From the NCBI RefSeq assembly GCF_012927185.1, contig NZ_JABBGB010000002.1, positions 1 to 64,000 of the forward strand: a DNA stretch of 64,000 bases, in the 5' to 3' direction. Each line of letters opens with the position of its first letter. Position 1 is the first letter of the stretch. A model generated the notes under the pieces. It saw nothing but the letters and a program-made list of their open reading frames with translations, was not told the DNA's origin and did not search any database. The translations under genes were made by a program, and so were the position numbers. This DNA is from Pseudoflavitalea sp. G-6-1-2. Its GTDB lineage: Bacteria; Bacteroidota; Bacteroidia; Chitinophagales; Chitinophagaceae. Below are positions 53,090-61,878 of this stretch, in pieces.

Positions 53090-53182
53090 ACACAATCTTA
53101 CTAAAAAAGTATACCCACCGATTCTTTTAGCAACGCGAACAGATTGCAGATTCCCATCTGTGGCATTAGCATTCACAGATCC

Positions 53183-53213
53183 GGGAACGTTCCCGTACTC
53201 CGGGAATGTTCCC
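53183..53213. promoter_or_regulatory. Tandem 12-nt palindromes, likely operator pair
   Basis: GGGAACGTTCCC (53183-53194, a perfect palindrome) and GGGAATGTTCCC (53202-53213, one mismatch) are spaced 19 nt centre to centre. They lie in the 214-nt region between the divergent transglycosylase and secreted-protein genes. Two near-identical dyads about two helical turns apart suggest cooperative binding of a dimeric regulator. Their arms could also pair with each other as an RNA hairpin; no T-tract follows in the + direction. Confidence 0.55.
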
Positions 53214-53303
53214 ACAAAAAAAATCTGCTCTTTTTCTTTTGAAGGATGCATTGTAATGTCAAGATTGCGCATACAACGATTTGCTTCACCAAACTACTGC
53301 CAT

Positions 53304-54629
53304 ATGAGAGCCCTCCTATGCTCACTGCTGCTTTTGCATGCTGTCTGCACTCAGGCGCAAACTTTCGGAAACGGTAATATTGTTATTGTAAGAATCGGTT
53401 CCGGAGATGCTCCGATCACTGCAGGCGCTGCACAACCTGTTTTTCTGGACGAATACAATACATGCGGAGAGCATGTCAGATCCATTCCGCTGCCGGTTAC
53501 TGCTATCGGGATCAACCGGCGACTCACCCTCCCTTCCTCTACTGCTGATAATACGGAAGGATATATCAGCCTTTCTGAAGATGGACAATACCTCGCACTC
53601 GGCGGTTATGATGCCGCTGCTGGTACTGCTGCCGTATCCACCAGCATTAGTTCTGCGGTTAACAGAATTGTTGGAATTATCGACGCTAACGGGAACGTCA
53701 ATACCAGTACGGCTTTCAGCAACAGGTTCAGCGGAGTGTCCATCAGGTCTGCGGTTGTTGATGGAAACAATGTATGGGCTGCCGGAGGCAATGGCGGCAT
53801 TGCATATGCCGTTGCCGGAAGTACCGGCACTTCGAATTTGCTGATCACAGCAACCACCGCCAGATGTCTGAATATCTACGATGGAAAGCTGTACGGCACT
53901 TCCACAGCTACCAGTCTTCGCATGAGCATTACAGGTACCGGACTGCCCACAACTTCCGGACAAACCATGAACAATCTTCCCGGATATCCTTCCACCGGAG
54001 GTAATCCGCTGCAGTTTTTTATGGCCCGCCTCAACGGAAGCGACACGGTGAATGTGCTGTACATTGCCGATAACAATCAACTGAAAAAATACTCGCTGGT
54101 TGCAGGATCGTGGGTCGCCAATGGCATCATCGGTTCAACTGCCGACAAATATCGCGGGCTTACCGGCACTGTCTCCGACGGCAATGTAATTCTTTATGCT
54201 ATCCGCAGAAACGACAATGGCGGTGAGGTGGTTCAGTTCACCGACAATACCGGGCATAATGCCAGTTTTGCGCTGCTCAAACCACTCATCATTGTACAGG
54301 CAGATAGCAACACTGTGTTCAGAGACCTGAGCATGGCTCCTCAGCCTGTATCGCCTGCTGCAAGGAAAATGAATGCCACTGCGGGTTTCAGAGTATTATC
54401 GAATGAGAATGATCCGCTGGTTTACGGCGAAATTGCAGTGAGCCAATCAACCCAGGGCACGGTGAATGTGTACGACCTGAGCGGGCGGATCATATACTCC
54501 CGAAAACTGTCGCTGGATAAAGGGATACTTCGTTTCCCGATAGCTCTTCCTTTCAGATCCCGCAGCCTTTACTTCGCTGCATTCCTTTCCAGCCATGGCG
54601 ATCTCATCACGCGCAAGTTCATTTATTAG
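53304..54629 (+). CDS. Secreted protein, probable beta-propeller with T9SS-like C-terminus
   Basis: A 441-residue protein; the ATG at 53304 (MRALLCSLLLLHAVCTQAQ) gives a clean signal peptide, with an alternative ATG at 53256. The body is beta-rich with repeated Gly/Asn/Ser turns (NIVIVRIGSGDAPITAGAAQ, DGQYLALGGYD, VWAAGGNGGIAYAV), probably a propeller. The last 75 residues (GTVNVYDLSGRIIYSRKL ... DLITRKFIY) follow the pattern of a T9SS sorting domain, without the usual YPNP. No catalytic motif is seen. The next gene starts 17 nt downstream, so the two probably form an operon. Confidence 0.75.
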   Translation: MRALLCSLLLLHAVCTQAQTFGNGNIVIVRIGSGDAPITAGAAQPVFLDEYNTCGEHVRSIPLPVTAIGINRRLTLPSSTADNTEGYISLSEDGQYLALGGYDAAAGTAAVSTSISSAVNRIVGIIDANGNVNTSTAFSNRFSGVSIRSAVVDGNNVWAAGGNGGIAYAVAGSTGTSNLLITATTARCLNIYDGKLYGTSTATSLRMSITGTGLPTTSGQTMNNLPGYPSTGGNPLQFFMARLNGSDTVNVLYIADNNQLKKYSLVAGSWVANGIIGSTADKYRGLTGTVSDGNVILYAIRRNDNGGEVVQFTDNTGHNASFALLKPLIIVQADSNTVFRDLSMAPQPVSPAARKMNATAGFRVLSNENDPLVYGEIAVSQSTQGTVNVYDLSGRIIYSRKLSLDKGILRFPIALPFRSRSLYFAAFLSSHGDLITRKFIY

Positions 54630-54646
54630 ATTTCAAAATTGCTGCA

Positions 54647-56767
54647 ATGAAAACATCAATCCCACGTACAATAATTGCAATGATTATTTGCTGCTGCTGC
54701 AACAACATTTTTGCACAGACGCTTCCTGTTTTGTCTGCTCCGCTGAACAACAGCACCGGTTATGTTCGCAATCCGACTTTCACCTGGCAGACATATGCCA
54801 ATGCTTACAGTTATGATATACAACTGGCCACGGATGCAGGTTTCAGCAATATCATCGTTGAAAGAAATAACCTGAATATCACCCGCTTTGTTCCTGTAAG
54901 CCAATTACCCGTTGGTAAAATGTACTGGAGGATCAAAGCAAAAGATGAAGCCGGCACCGATCTGAGCGGCTGGTCGGGTGTTTTTAATTACACCGTGGCC
55001 ATTCCTCCCAAAACATTTACTATTCCTCCCGGCGCTGATCTGAAAGCCATAAAAGACACGTTGAAGAAAGCCATCATGAACACGCCGGCTACGATCGCTT
55101 TTTCTGCCGACGCTGTATATGAACTCGACGGAAATATAACCGGACTCTTTGCCATCGATACTGCCAATATCAATGATCTGATCATCGAGGGGAATAATGC
55201 CTCGATCATCATCAAAAACAACCCGCATGTGGGTTTCATGCGAATACTCAATTCGAACCGCATCACTGTAAGACGATTGAAAGTAGACTGGGATCCCCTG
55301 CCTCAATCGTTGCTCGATGTAATCAGTGTGAACAATGCCGACAGCAATACGCTCAATGTGAATGTCAGACTAAGAAAAGTAAAGGGAAAGATGTCGCCCT
55401 GGTATCCGGCCATCTACGATAACCCTGGGTTTACCGATCACTGGTCCTGGGCTTATCTGCTCGATACCGCCGATGCAGGAAGCCTGAAGAAAATCGACAT
55501 CAACACCGTAGGCATCAGTCCTGCCGACATTACTCCTATTGCCTGCAAGGAAAGGCCGGAGTACAATATCTATCATGCTGGATCAAAGGCCGGAAAGTAT
55601 TTTGCTGTCGGTGATGTGCTGGCCATTGCGGCCCGCGACAATGTTGGTTCTCTCATGAGCACGCGCAACTGCATCGACTTCGTGTGCGACAGCATCGTTA
55701 ATTATTCCAGCCCCATCGGTTGTTATTACTCTTTCGACGGAAGTGATATGAAAGTGCTCAACTGCCGCTCCGAACTCAAAGATGAAACCCGTTTTGTGTC
55801 TGCCAATGCAGACGGTGTGCATTGCAGAGCCAATACCATCGGGCCATGGGTGGAGAACAGCAGCTTTGTAGGGAATGCCGACGACGGCGTTGCGCTCTAC
55901 AACAAAGGCATCATCATAAAATCGAAGATCAGCAGTACAGCGCTGCTGGTAACCAGCAATGAATTCATGAACCTGAAAAAAGGACATATATTCCGCATCT
56001 TCACACCGAAGACGGGCAAGATCATGAGCCCCAATTTCACTGTAGACACCGTGTATCTGCAGAGCGGCAGCTATCGGGTACAATTCTCTCCTGCCATACC
56101 GGCCAATGATTATGACAGTCTGGTTGATTATGGCCTTGCAGATCTTCAACAGAATGTACAGTTGTACAATACTTCTCAGCGCAACGACAGATTCATGATC
56201 AGCAACAGCCGGTTCACGGTACGCGCGCGCGGAGCCATCATCCGGTCTGCCCGTGGAATGGTGGAAGCCAATCAGTTTTACAGCTGCTCATCAGCAGGCG
56301 TAGCATTGTACAACGAAGCAGAATTGTGGTACAACGGTCTCTACAGCCGGGATCTGTGGATCATGAACAACGATATCCGCAATTGTGCTTTCGACCTGCT
56401 CGGAGCAGATGCAGGTGCTATCAATGTTCGCATCAACAAAATAGATTCTGTTGGGCCTAACAATTTGTATGAAGATAAAATGTCACCGGTTTCATTCGAT
56501 CATGGCAATATCCGCATCACCGGCAATACCATCAGAAATTTTGCCCAGCATGGTATTTCGTTGTTCAATGCAGCCAATTGCGTAATTAAAAACAATGTGT
56601 TCATAAGTGATATGCCGGGGTATTTCCGTAGTGGCAGCCACTACGGCATTTATATCAACACCACTTACGGAACCAATCTATCGGGCAACAATTTTGCAGG
56701 CGATACGAGAGCATCTATGACGCAACTACACCGGATAAATGACACCGGAACAACCGTTGGTCCCTAA
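54647..56767 (+). CDS. Secreted right-handed beta-helix protein with Fn3-like N-terminus
   Basis: A 706-residue protein with a signal peptide (MKTSIPRTIIAMIICCCCNNIFAQ). Residues about 28-120 are a fibronectin-like domain (LNNSTGYVRNPTFTW, GKMYWRIKAKDEAGTDLSGW). Residues about 125-700 form parallel beta-helix coils (NRITVRRLKVDWD, VENSSFVGNADDGVALYNKG, ISNSRFTVRARGAIIRS), the fold of pectate lyases, polysaccharide epimerases and related enzymes. The active site cannot be identified from sequence. It follows the secreted protein at 53304 by 17 nt and has no sorting domain, so it may be periplasmic. Confidence 0.85.
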   Translation: MKTSIPRTIIAMIICCCCNNIFAQTLPVLSAPLNNSTGYVRNPTFTWQTYANAYSYDIQLATDAGFSNIIVERNNLNITRFVPVSQLPVGKMYWRIKAKDEAGTDLSGWSGVFNYTVAIPPKTFTIPPGADLKAIKDTLKKAIMNTPATIAFSADAVYELDGNITGLFAIDTANINDLIIEGNNASIIIKNNPHVGFMRILNSNRITVRRLKVDWDPLPQSLLDVISVNNADSNTLNVNVRLRKVKGKMSPWYPAIYDNPGFTDHWSWAYLLDTADAGSLKKIDINTVGISPADITPIACKERPEYNIYHAGSKAGKYFAVGDVLAIAARDNVGSLMSTRNCIDFVCDSIVNYSSPIGCYYSFDGSDMKVLNCRSELKDETRFVSANADGVHCRANTIGPWVENSSFVGNADDGVALYNKGIIIKSKISSTALLVTSNEFMNLKKGHIFRIFTPKTGKIMSPNFTVDTVYLQSGSYRVQFSPAIPANDYDSLVDYGLADLQQNVQLYNTSQRNDRFMISNSRFTVRARGAIIRSARGMVEANQFYSCSSAGVALYNEAELWYNGLYSRDLWIMNNDIRNCAFDLLGADAGAINVRINKIDSVGPNNLYEDKMSPVSFDHGNIRITGNTIRNFAQHGISLFNAANCVIKNNVFISDMPGYFRSGSHYGIYINTTYGTNLSGNNFAGDTRASMTQLHRINDTGTTVGP

Positions 56768-56836
56768 ACTGCGATAATCATTGGATTTATCAGGATTGGA
56801 GTATAACTTTAATGTTATCCATTCAAACCTTCATCT

Positions 56837-57727
56837 ATGAGAAAGATCGCTATTGCTTTAATTGCATTGCAATTGGTGGGTGTATTCCTGATCGCCTGTA
56901 AATCAGGTAAGCCGAAAACAATGGCTTCAAGTTATCCCTCACCTGCTCCCGATACAACAGCTTTGACGTTTCTGCCTGGTATTGTTACAAGCGATACCCT
57001 CGATTTCAATGCTACCTTTTTTCCGGATGGCAACACGTTCTACTTCACCAGATCGTTGAACAAAAAGCTGACTGTTCTGCAAAGCAGATTTGAAAATGGT
57101 CAATGGAGCCAACCTGTGATAGCTACTGCTTTCGATACTGCTTTTTCCAATGTAGACCCTTTCATCGCTTCGGACAGTTCCATGTATTTTATCAGCAACA
57201 GGGCTACCAGTGCTTCGGATACAATTAAAGACTACGACATTTACAGAATGGCATGGAAAGATGGAAAATATGGTGCTGCTGAACGCCTGCCCGAAATAAA
57301 CAGCGACAGCACAGAATACTATGTATCATTGTCGAAGAACGGCAATATCTATTTCTCTTCTTACCGTGATGGAAACCTCGATCTGTACATGGCGCAAAAG
57401 CAGGGAGATCACTATCTCACTCCTGTGAACATGGGCAAGGTGATCAATTCGGTTTCCGATGAACATGATCCGTTTGTGGCTCCTGACGAAAGTTATATTA
57501 TCTATGCATCCGACCGGCCCGGTGGATTGGGAGAGGCAGATCTCTACATTTCACTGAATAAAAACGGACAGTGGCAGACACCTGTAAATATGGGAAGCCG
57601 CATCAATACGCCCACCTATGAGTATTGTCCGAACTTAACACCTGATGGAAAATATTTTTTCTTCAGCAGTGAGCGGAATGTAAAGTGGATCAATGCCGAT
57701 GTACTAAAACTATACAATAAGCAATAA
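56837..57727 (+). CDS. Lipoprotein with TolB/PD40-like propeller repeats
   Basis: A 296-residue lipoprotein (signal ending FLIAC, Cys21). PD40/TolB-type repeats fill the mature part: FPDGNTFYFTRS, SDSSMYFISNRA, SKNGNIYFSSYRDGNLDLYMA, APDESYIIYASDRPGGLGEADLY and TPDGKYFFFSSERN. This predicts a small six-bladed-type propeller facing the periplasm or surface. Its role is unknown; related modules occur in T9SS-associated PorE-like proteins and in peptidoglycan-linked lipoproteins. A hairpin follows at 57723-57764. Confidence 0.82.
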   Translation: MRKIAIALIALQLVGVFLIACKSGKPKTMASSYPSPAPDTTALTFLPGIVTSDTLDFNATFFPDGNTFYFTRSLNKKLTVLQSRFENGQWSQPVIATAFDTAFSNVDPFIASDSSMYFISNRATSASDTIKDYDIYRMAWKDGKYGAAERLPEINSDSTEYYVSLSKNGNIYFSSYRDGNLDLYMAQKQGDHYLTPVNMGKVINSVSDEHDPFVAPDESYIIYASDRPGGLGEADLYISLNKNGQWQTPVNMGSRINTPTYEYCPNLTPDGKYFFFSSERNVKWINADVLKLYNKQ

Positions 57728-57764
57728 CCCATCTCCGCTAACGCTGAAGCAGAGATGGGTTATT
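57723..57764. terminator. Bidirectional terminator-like hairpin
   Basis: A perfect 13-bp inverted repeat, 57723-57735 (AATAACCCATCTC) and 57752-57764, with a 16-nt loop, starts inside the stop region of the PD40 gene (stop ends 57727) and lies before the convergent gene ending at 57789. The T-tract is short, but the position between convergent genes supports termination in both directions. Confidence 0.65.
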
Positions 57765-57788
57765 GAAGCAAGCTGAAAAGCAACACTA

Positions 57789-58397
57789 TTATTGAGCCTC
57801 AAGGCTCTCCTGCTCTAATATTTCTGAAATCTTTTTTGCATCACTTTTGATCTTAAGTCCGATTATTGAGAAAAGTATTCCGCTAAGTACTAGTAATAAA
57901 ATAATTGTTTCGTTTAAATCATCTTTGGATTGGATAATAAAAAAGCGAAGGCAACCTAACAATAGCATAATCACTCCGTATCGAAGGTTCTTATTGCCAG
58001 TCTTGTTCATTGCGGCTGCTTTTTCTCCCAGCGAACCAATAATGCGGAGACTTTCTTCACTGCTTATTCCTGTATTCTGAAGCGCTTCCTGTATGTCGGA
58101 ATTGGATGCGTTTTCAAGCTTCATCTTCACGGCCAGTTTCATCCCTTCTTTGGACAGATCCTGGGCTAAAGCTGAATGCGCTCTGCTTACGTTTTTGTTG
58201 TGTTGTCTGGTTACTTTTTTCTCCAGTTCTGCGATCTGGCTGGTTTCGATATTGCGTTTCCGTAATTCATCGAGCAGAAATTCGAGTGCCTCAGGGGTAA
58301 GGCTGCGAATTTCATTTTCTGCAATGTCGATAAGTTGCTCGTTGGTGGATCTTGCGAATCTGTCGCGGATAATGGTCGGATCAATTGTGTAGCCCAT
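57789..58397 (-). CDS. Membrane protein of unknown function
   Basis: A 202-residue protein. The N-terminal 125 residues are helical and charged (DPTIIRDRFARSTNEQLIDI, SLTPEALEFLLDELRKRNIE), and two transmembrane helices lie near residues 139-156 and 164-183, with both ends cytosolic. I do not recognise the family. It stands alone, convergent with the PD40 lipoprotein gene and divergent from the gene at 58687. Confidence 0.6.
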   Translation of the reverse strand: MGYTIDPTIIRDRFARSTNEQLIDIAENEIRSLTPEALEFLLDELRKRNIETSQIAELEKKVTRQHNKNVSRAHSALAQDLSKEGMKLAVKMKLENASNSDIQEALQNTGISSEESLRIIGSLGEKAAAMNKTGNKNLRYGVIMLLLGCLRFFIIQSKDDLNETIILLLVLSGILFSIIGLKIKSDAKKISEILEQESLEAQ

Positions 58398-58686
58398 AAA
58401 TTCTTTCTGTGATATTGTAGCGGGCTAAAATAATAGAAATATCCGATGATCAAAATGCTATTCGACAAAATTGATGTTGCAATATTGTTATCTCCGGAGG
58501 CTGGCACTTCTTTTATGCTATAACATTGATTGCATTTCAGGAAAATGAAGAATAATTCTTCTGCAAAATTCAGCAACCCTTGATTACAGACTGTCGATTG
58601 GTGATACTGTTATTTTATCTGCTGCCTTGTGTAATCCGTTTATGCCCTGCATCCGTAAAACATCTGACCATTTAAAAGAAAATATC

Positions 58687-59226
58687 ATGAAAACGTACAT
58701 CAGCCTCGTCTTCGTTATTCTTAGCATCAACAGCTTTGGACAATTCAACTACAATAAACAAAAGATCTCGGACCGTACAGCAAAAGTGGTTTCAAAAATC
58801 GCGAAAGTGAATAAACTCATGGGGTCTGCTGTTGGGTTCGCGGGTACCCGTCCTGCACAGTACAATAACTTTGCGGAGTTGCAAAAAATAGCTAAGCAAT
58901 CCGAATTGCTGGAACTCACCAATCACCCCAATACAGTAGTGCGTTCTTATGCATTCTGGGCATTAAGTCTTAAACCTGGGGTTAAATTGCTTCCCATACT
59001 GGAAAAACACATAAATGATACAGCTAATGTTTCCACCATGTTCGGATGTATTGTGGGCGATGAAAAAGTGGGTGATTTCCTGATCAGCAAAGCAATTGAA
59101 CAGAGGGATGGAAAGAATTCGAAGAACTTCAGTAAAGAAGATGCCAGATATCTGGATGATCTTCTGATCAGCAGCTCCACTACCCTTCGTGCAAAACAGG
59201 ATGCCATCGACAGATCAAAAAAATAA
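58687..59226 (+). CDS. Small secreted HEAT-like protein of unknown function
   Basis: A 179-residue protein from the ATG at 58687 (MKTYISLVFVILSINSFGQ, a signal peptide); the longer frame opens at a TTG. The mature part has a helical-repeat look (FAELQKIAKQSELLELTNHPNTVVRSYAFWALSL, typical of HEAT-like repeats). No catalytic motif. It has its own terminator (59252-59287) and no operon partner. The 289-nt region upstream holds a 7-bp palindrome GAAGAAT-A-ATTCTTC (58547-58561) and nothing else I can name. Confidence 0.65.
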   Translation: MKTYISLVFVILSINSFGQFNYNKQKISDRTAKVVSKIAKVNKLMGSAVGFAGTRPAQYNNFAELQKIAKQSELLELTNHPNTVVRSYAFWALSLKPGVKLLPILEKHINDTANVSTMFGCIVGDEKVGDFLISKAIEQRDGKNSKNFSKEDARYLDDLLISSSTTLRAKQDAIDRSKK

Positions 59227-59251
59227 ACGCACAGACTAACACATACAGCAG

Positions 59252-59287
59252 AAAGGGCATCACTGGTATTTACCGGTGATGCCCTTT
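59252..59287. terminator. Bidirectional intrinsic terminator
   Basis: AAAGGGCATCAC (59252-59263) and its exact complement (59276-59287) form a 12-bp stem with a 12-nt loop; A- and T-rich ends on both sides. It lies between the convergent genes ending at 59226 and 59311, so it can serve both. Confidence 0.8.
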
Positions 59288-59310
59288 GCAATTATTAATG
59301 GCTGTACCTT

Positions 59311-60462
59311 TTAGAATCCGTAGATCTTTTCAAGCGCCTTATCTATTGCATCTGATGCGCTGGCACTGATGCGGGTAATGATCTTCCCATCGGCGCCTAT
59401 CAGAATTTTGGTGGGAAATCCTTTTACCATGTATGATTTAACGATATCGAGTTGTTCGATCCCTTCCTGATTCAGCACATGCACCCAGTTGATGCCGTCT
59501 TCGGCTATCGCCTTTTGCCAGCTTGCTTTGCAGGCTTCCATGGTTTTGCCACGTTCCTGCGCCACTGCTACAATTTCAAAACCCGCAGGTTTGTACTTCG
59601 CATACATTTCCTTGAGGTGTTTATGGCTGTATCGGCATGGACCGCACCAGCTTCCCCAGAAATCGAGCAGGTATACTTTCCCTTTCAGTGACGAAGGGCT
59701 TACTTTCTTCCCATCCAGACTTGTTCTTTCGAATTCAAAAGCGCTGGTACCTGCTTTTGTATGATACAGTTTTGTAAGGTTCTCCTTAACGCTTTTGGCA
59801 AGCTGTGTTTCTTTGAAGGCCGGTGTGAGACCCTCCCACAGCGACAGGTACTCATCCGCACTGTAGTAATATTCCGATGAATACAAAATGTAGATGGAAG
59901 CAAAAGCATCCGGGTTTTTTCTTACGAATGCATCTTTTAATCCGAACTGTGTTTTGTTAGCTTCATCAGCTTCCTTACTGTATTTTATCGAATCTTCTTT
60001 CGACAGCGGCGTTTTGCTGTAATACAATTTCTGCATGGCCCTTTCATCTTTTGCATTGGCCGGGGCCAGTTGTTTCAGCAGGTCGCTGAATTTGTTGTTC
60101 TCTGCATCACCCTTCAATTGCATGGCTTCGCCGTTTGCAGGATCGAAGGTTATTTTCAGATCCTTGTTGTAAATGAAGAAAAAACCGGGAGCAACATCTT
60201 TAGCGGCATCCGAAAATGGTCGTGGCATCGACAGTCTGGCGAGTATCGGTGAGGTTTGAGCCGCAATTTTCACATTGAAGCGATCCCCTTCCGGCTGCAC
60301 GGTTTGTCCTCCTTCTTTGGCGGCATTGTCCGTCCAGTTAATAAAGAATTTCCTTCCGTTCAATCCTTTTATATTGCCGGAGATGGTGATGCTGTCGGTT
60401 TGTGCCCAGCCTGCTGATGTAAGCAATGAAAGCGCAGTAATCAATGAGAGTCTCATCTTCAT
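59311..60462 (-). CDS. TlpA-family thiol-disulfide protein (second copy)
   Basis: A 383-residue exported protein. After a signal peptide (ends SAGWAQ) comes a DUF4369-like beta domain (about 22-120, ITISGNIKGLNGRKFFINW), a helical linker, then a thioredoxin/TlpA domain (about 250-380) with the redox motif WCGPC in FWGSWCGPCRYS. It would reduce or exchange disulfides in the periplasm. It is 11 nt downstream of another TlpA gene, with which it forms the tail of the DUF4843/PKD lipoprotein operon. Confidence 0.92.
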   Translation of the reverse strand: MKMRLSLITALSLLTSAGWAQTDSITISGNIKGLNGRKFFINWTDNAAKEGGQTVQPEGDRFNVKIAAQTSPILARLSMPRPFSDAAKDVAPGFFFIYNKDLKITFDPANGEAMQLKGDAENNKFSDLLKQLAPANAKDERAMQKLYYSKTPLSKEDSIKYSKEADEANKTQFGLKDAFVRKNPDAFASIYILYSSEYYYSADEYLSLWEGLTPAFKETQLAKSVKENLTKLYHTKAGTSAFEFERTSLDGKKVSPSSLKGKVYLLDFWGSWCGPCRYSHKHLKEMYAKYKPAGFEIVAVAQERGKTMEACKASWQKAIAEDGINWVHVLNQEGIEQLDIVKSYMVKGFPTKILIGADGKIITRISASASDAIDKALEKIYGF

Positions 60463-60473
60463 AATAACGGGGT

Positions 60474-61865
60474 TTATTTTTCTGCAAGCAATTTTTCGAG
60501 CAGTGGTTTCAGTTCAGGGCTCGAAGGTCTCGGCGCTTCGATGGTAACGATATTGCCTTTGCGGTCGAATACCATGAATCGCGGAATGCCATTGATCTTA
60601 TAATATTTGGTGATATCGCTCCAGCCTGTGGCGAACAGTTGCATGCCGCCAAGGTTCTCCTTTTTGATCATCTCTTTCCATTTCTCTTTGTCTTTTTCTT
60701 CATCTACCGAAATGCTCACTATCTGAACATCGGTTCCTTTCATTTCTTCTTCGAGTTTTTTGAGATGTGGAATTTCTGCCTTGCAGGGACCGCACCAGGT
60801 AGCCCAAACATCGATCAGCACTACTTTCCCTTTGAGGCTTTGCATGGAAACCATTTTGCCGTCTTTGTCGGGATACGAAAAGTTTAGTCCCGGTTCACCT
60901 GCTTTCAGTGAAGCGATCGGCGCCTGGATGGCTTTGCTTCGCTGCTGCTGACTGTCGGTGAGGATATACTTTCCGAATTCGGACAGCATTGCATGGTAAT
61001 CGGTGATTGTTTTCATTCTGCTGCCGGTTTGCAAAACAAAATCTCCTTTGAGCGTATCATTGGGAACCAGTTTCAATGTATTGGCCAGTGTTTCCATTCT
61101 GTTGGCGGACTGGATATTTTGCTGACGCATGTTGAGGCCTACCAGCATTTCGAGAATCCGTTTACCCCATGGCTGCCTGTAAGTGCCTTTGGTTTGTGCG
61201 GCAAATGCAGTCGCTTTGAGTGTAGCGTAATACTTGCTGTATTGTTCCACTTTCGGATGCGATTCGCGTGGCGTATTCAAAAAGTTGATGGCATATCCGG
61301 CCATATCCCAGTCCATATTGTCTTTCATCTGCTGATCGAACTTTTTGTTGCCTGTTGTTTTTCCATTCAGAAACTTTTTAGCCTTTGCTGCGATCTCTTC
61401 CAGATCGGGAAAGAAATCAACCCATATGCTGTTCTTGCCCATGAAGTTGATCGCTTTCTGCTCCAGCGGATTAGTGAGCTGATGCCATTGGGCAAGTTGC
61501 AGATTTTCTCTGGTATTGGCCCCGGTTAAAGTATAACTGGTATCTGATATTTCCAGAGACATCTTGTCCCCGCTTTTGAAATAGAACTTGTAATTGTCGT
61601 TAGGTGAGTAAACATTGCCTGTTCCGAGCACATAGAAACCTTCGTAGGGAGGAAAGAACAGAAAGCCGAACTTTCTGTCTTTTCCGGGAATGGCAACAGC
61701 CATTTCATACACCGATCCTTCCGATACGCGGAAAAGTTTTACGGGTGCAACCTTGTTTGTTTTCAGTGTTCCTGTAATGGAAACCGGAGCCTGAGCGAAG
61801 CTGATGGCACTGTAGAAAGTGATCAGCAGACATGCGAAAGTATATTTCAGAAAAGTGCGTTTCAT
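60474..61865 (-). CDS. TlpA-family thiol-disulfide protein (first copy)
   Basis: A 463-residue exported protein with a signal peptide (ends AISFAQ), an N-terminal beta domain resembling DUF4369, a helical middle region (about 120-320), and a C-terminal TlpA/AhpC-like thioredoxin fold with WCGPC in VWATWCGPCKAEIPHL. The cis-proline loop GIPRFMVFDRKG is present. It lies between the PKD-like lipoprotein (13 nt) and the second TlpA protein (11 nt), so all are cotranscribed. Confidence 0.92.
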   Translation of the reverse strand: MKRTFLKYTFACLLITFYSAISFAQAPVSITGTLKTNKVAPVKLFRVSEGSVYEMAVAIPGKDRKFGFLFFPPYEGFYVLGTGNVYSPNDNYKFYFKSGDKMSLEISDTSYTLTGANTRENLQLAQWHQLTNPLEQKAINFMGKNSIWVDFFPDLEEIAAKAKKFLNGKTTGNKKFDQQMKDNMDWDMAGYAINFLNTPRESHPKVEQYSKYYATLKATAFAAQTKGTYRQPWGKRILEMLVGLNMRQQNIQSANRMETLANTLKLVPNDTLKGDFVLQTGSRMKTITDYHAMLSEFGKYILTDSQQQRSKAIQAPIASLKAGEPGLNFSYPDKDGKMVSMQSLKGKVVLIDVWATWCGPCKAEIPHLKKLEEEMKGTDVQIVSISVDEEKDKEKWKEMIKKENLGGMQLFATGWSDITKYYKINGIPRFMVFDRKGNIVTIEAPRPSSPELKPLLEKLLAEK

Positions 61866-61878
61866 TTGATTTGTTTTC

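Noticed and set aside
53322-54080. A 252-codon minus-strand frame over the secreted protein at 53304
   Set aside because: Low-complexity Ser/Gly/Arg composition; the plus-strand frame has a signal peptide and sorting-like domain.
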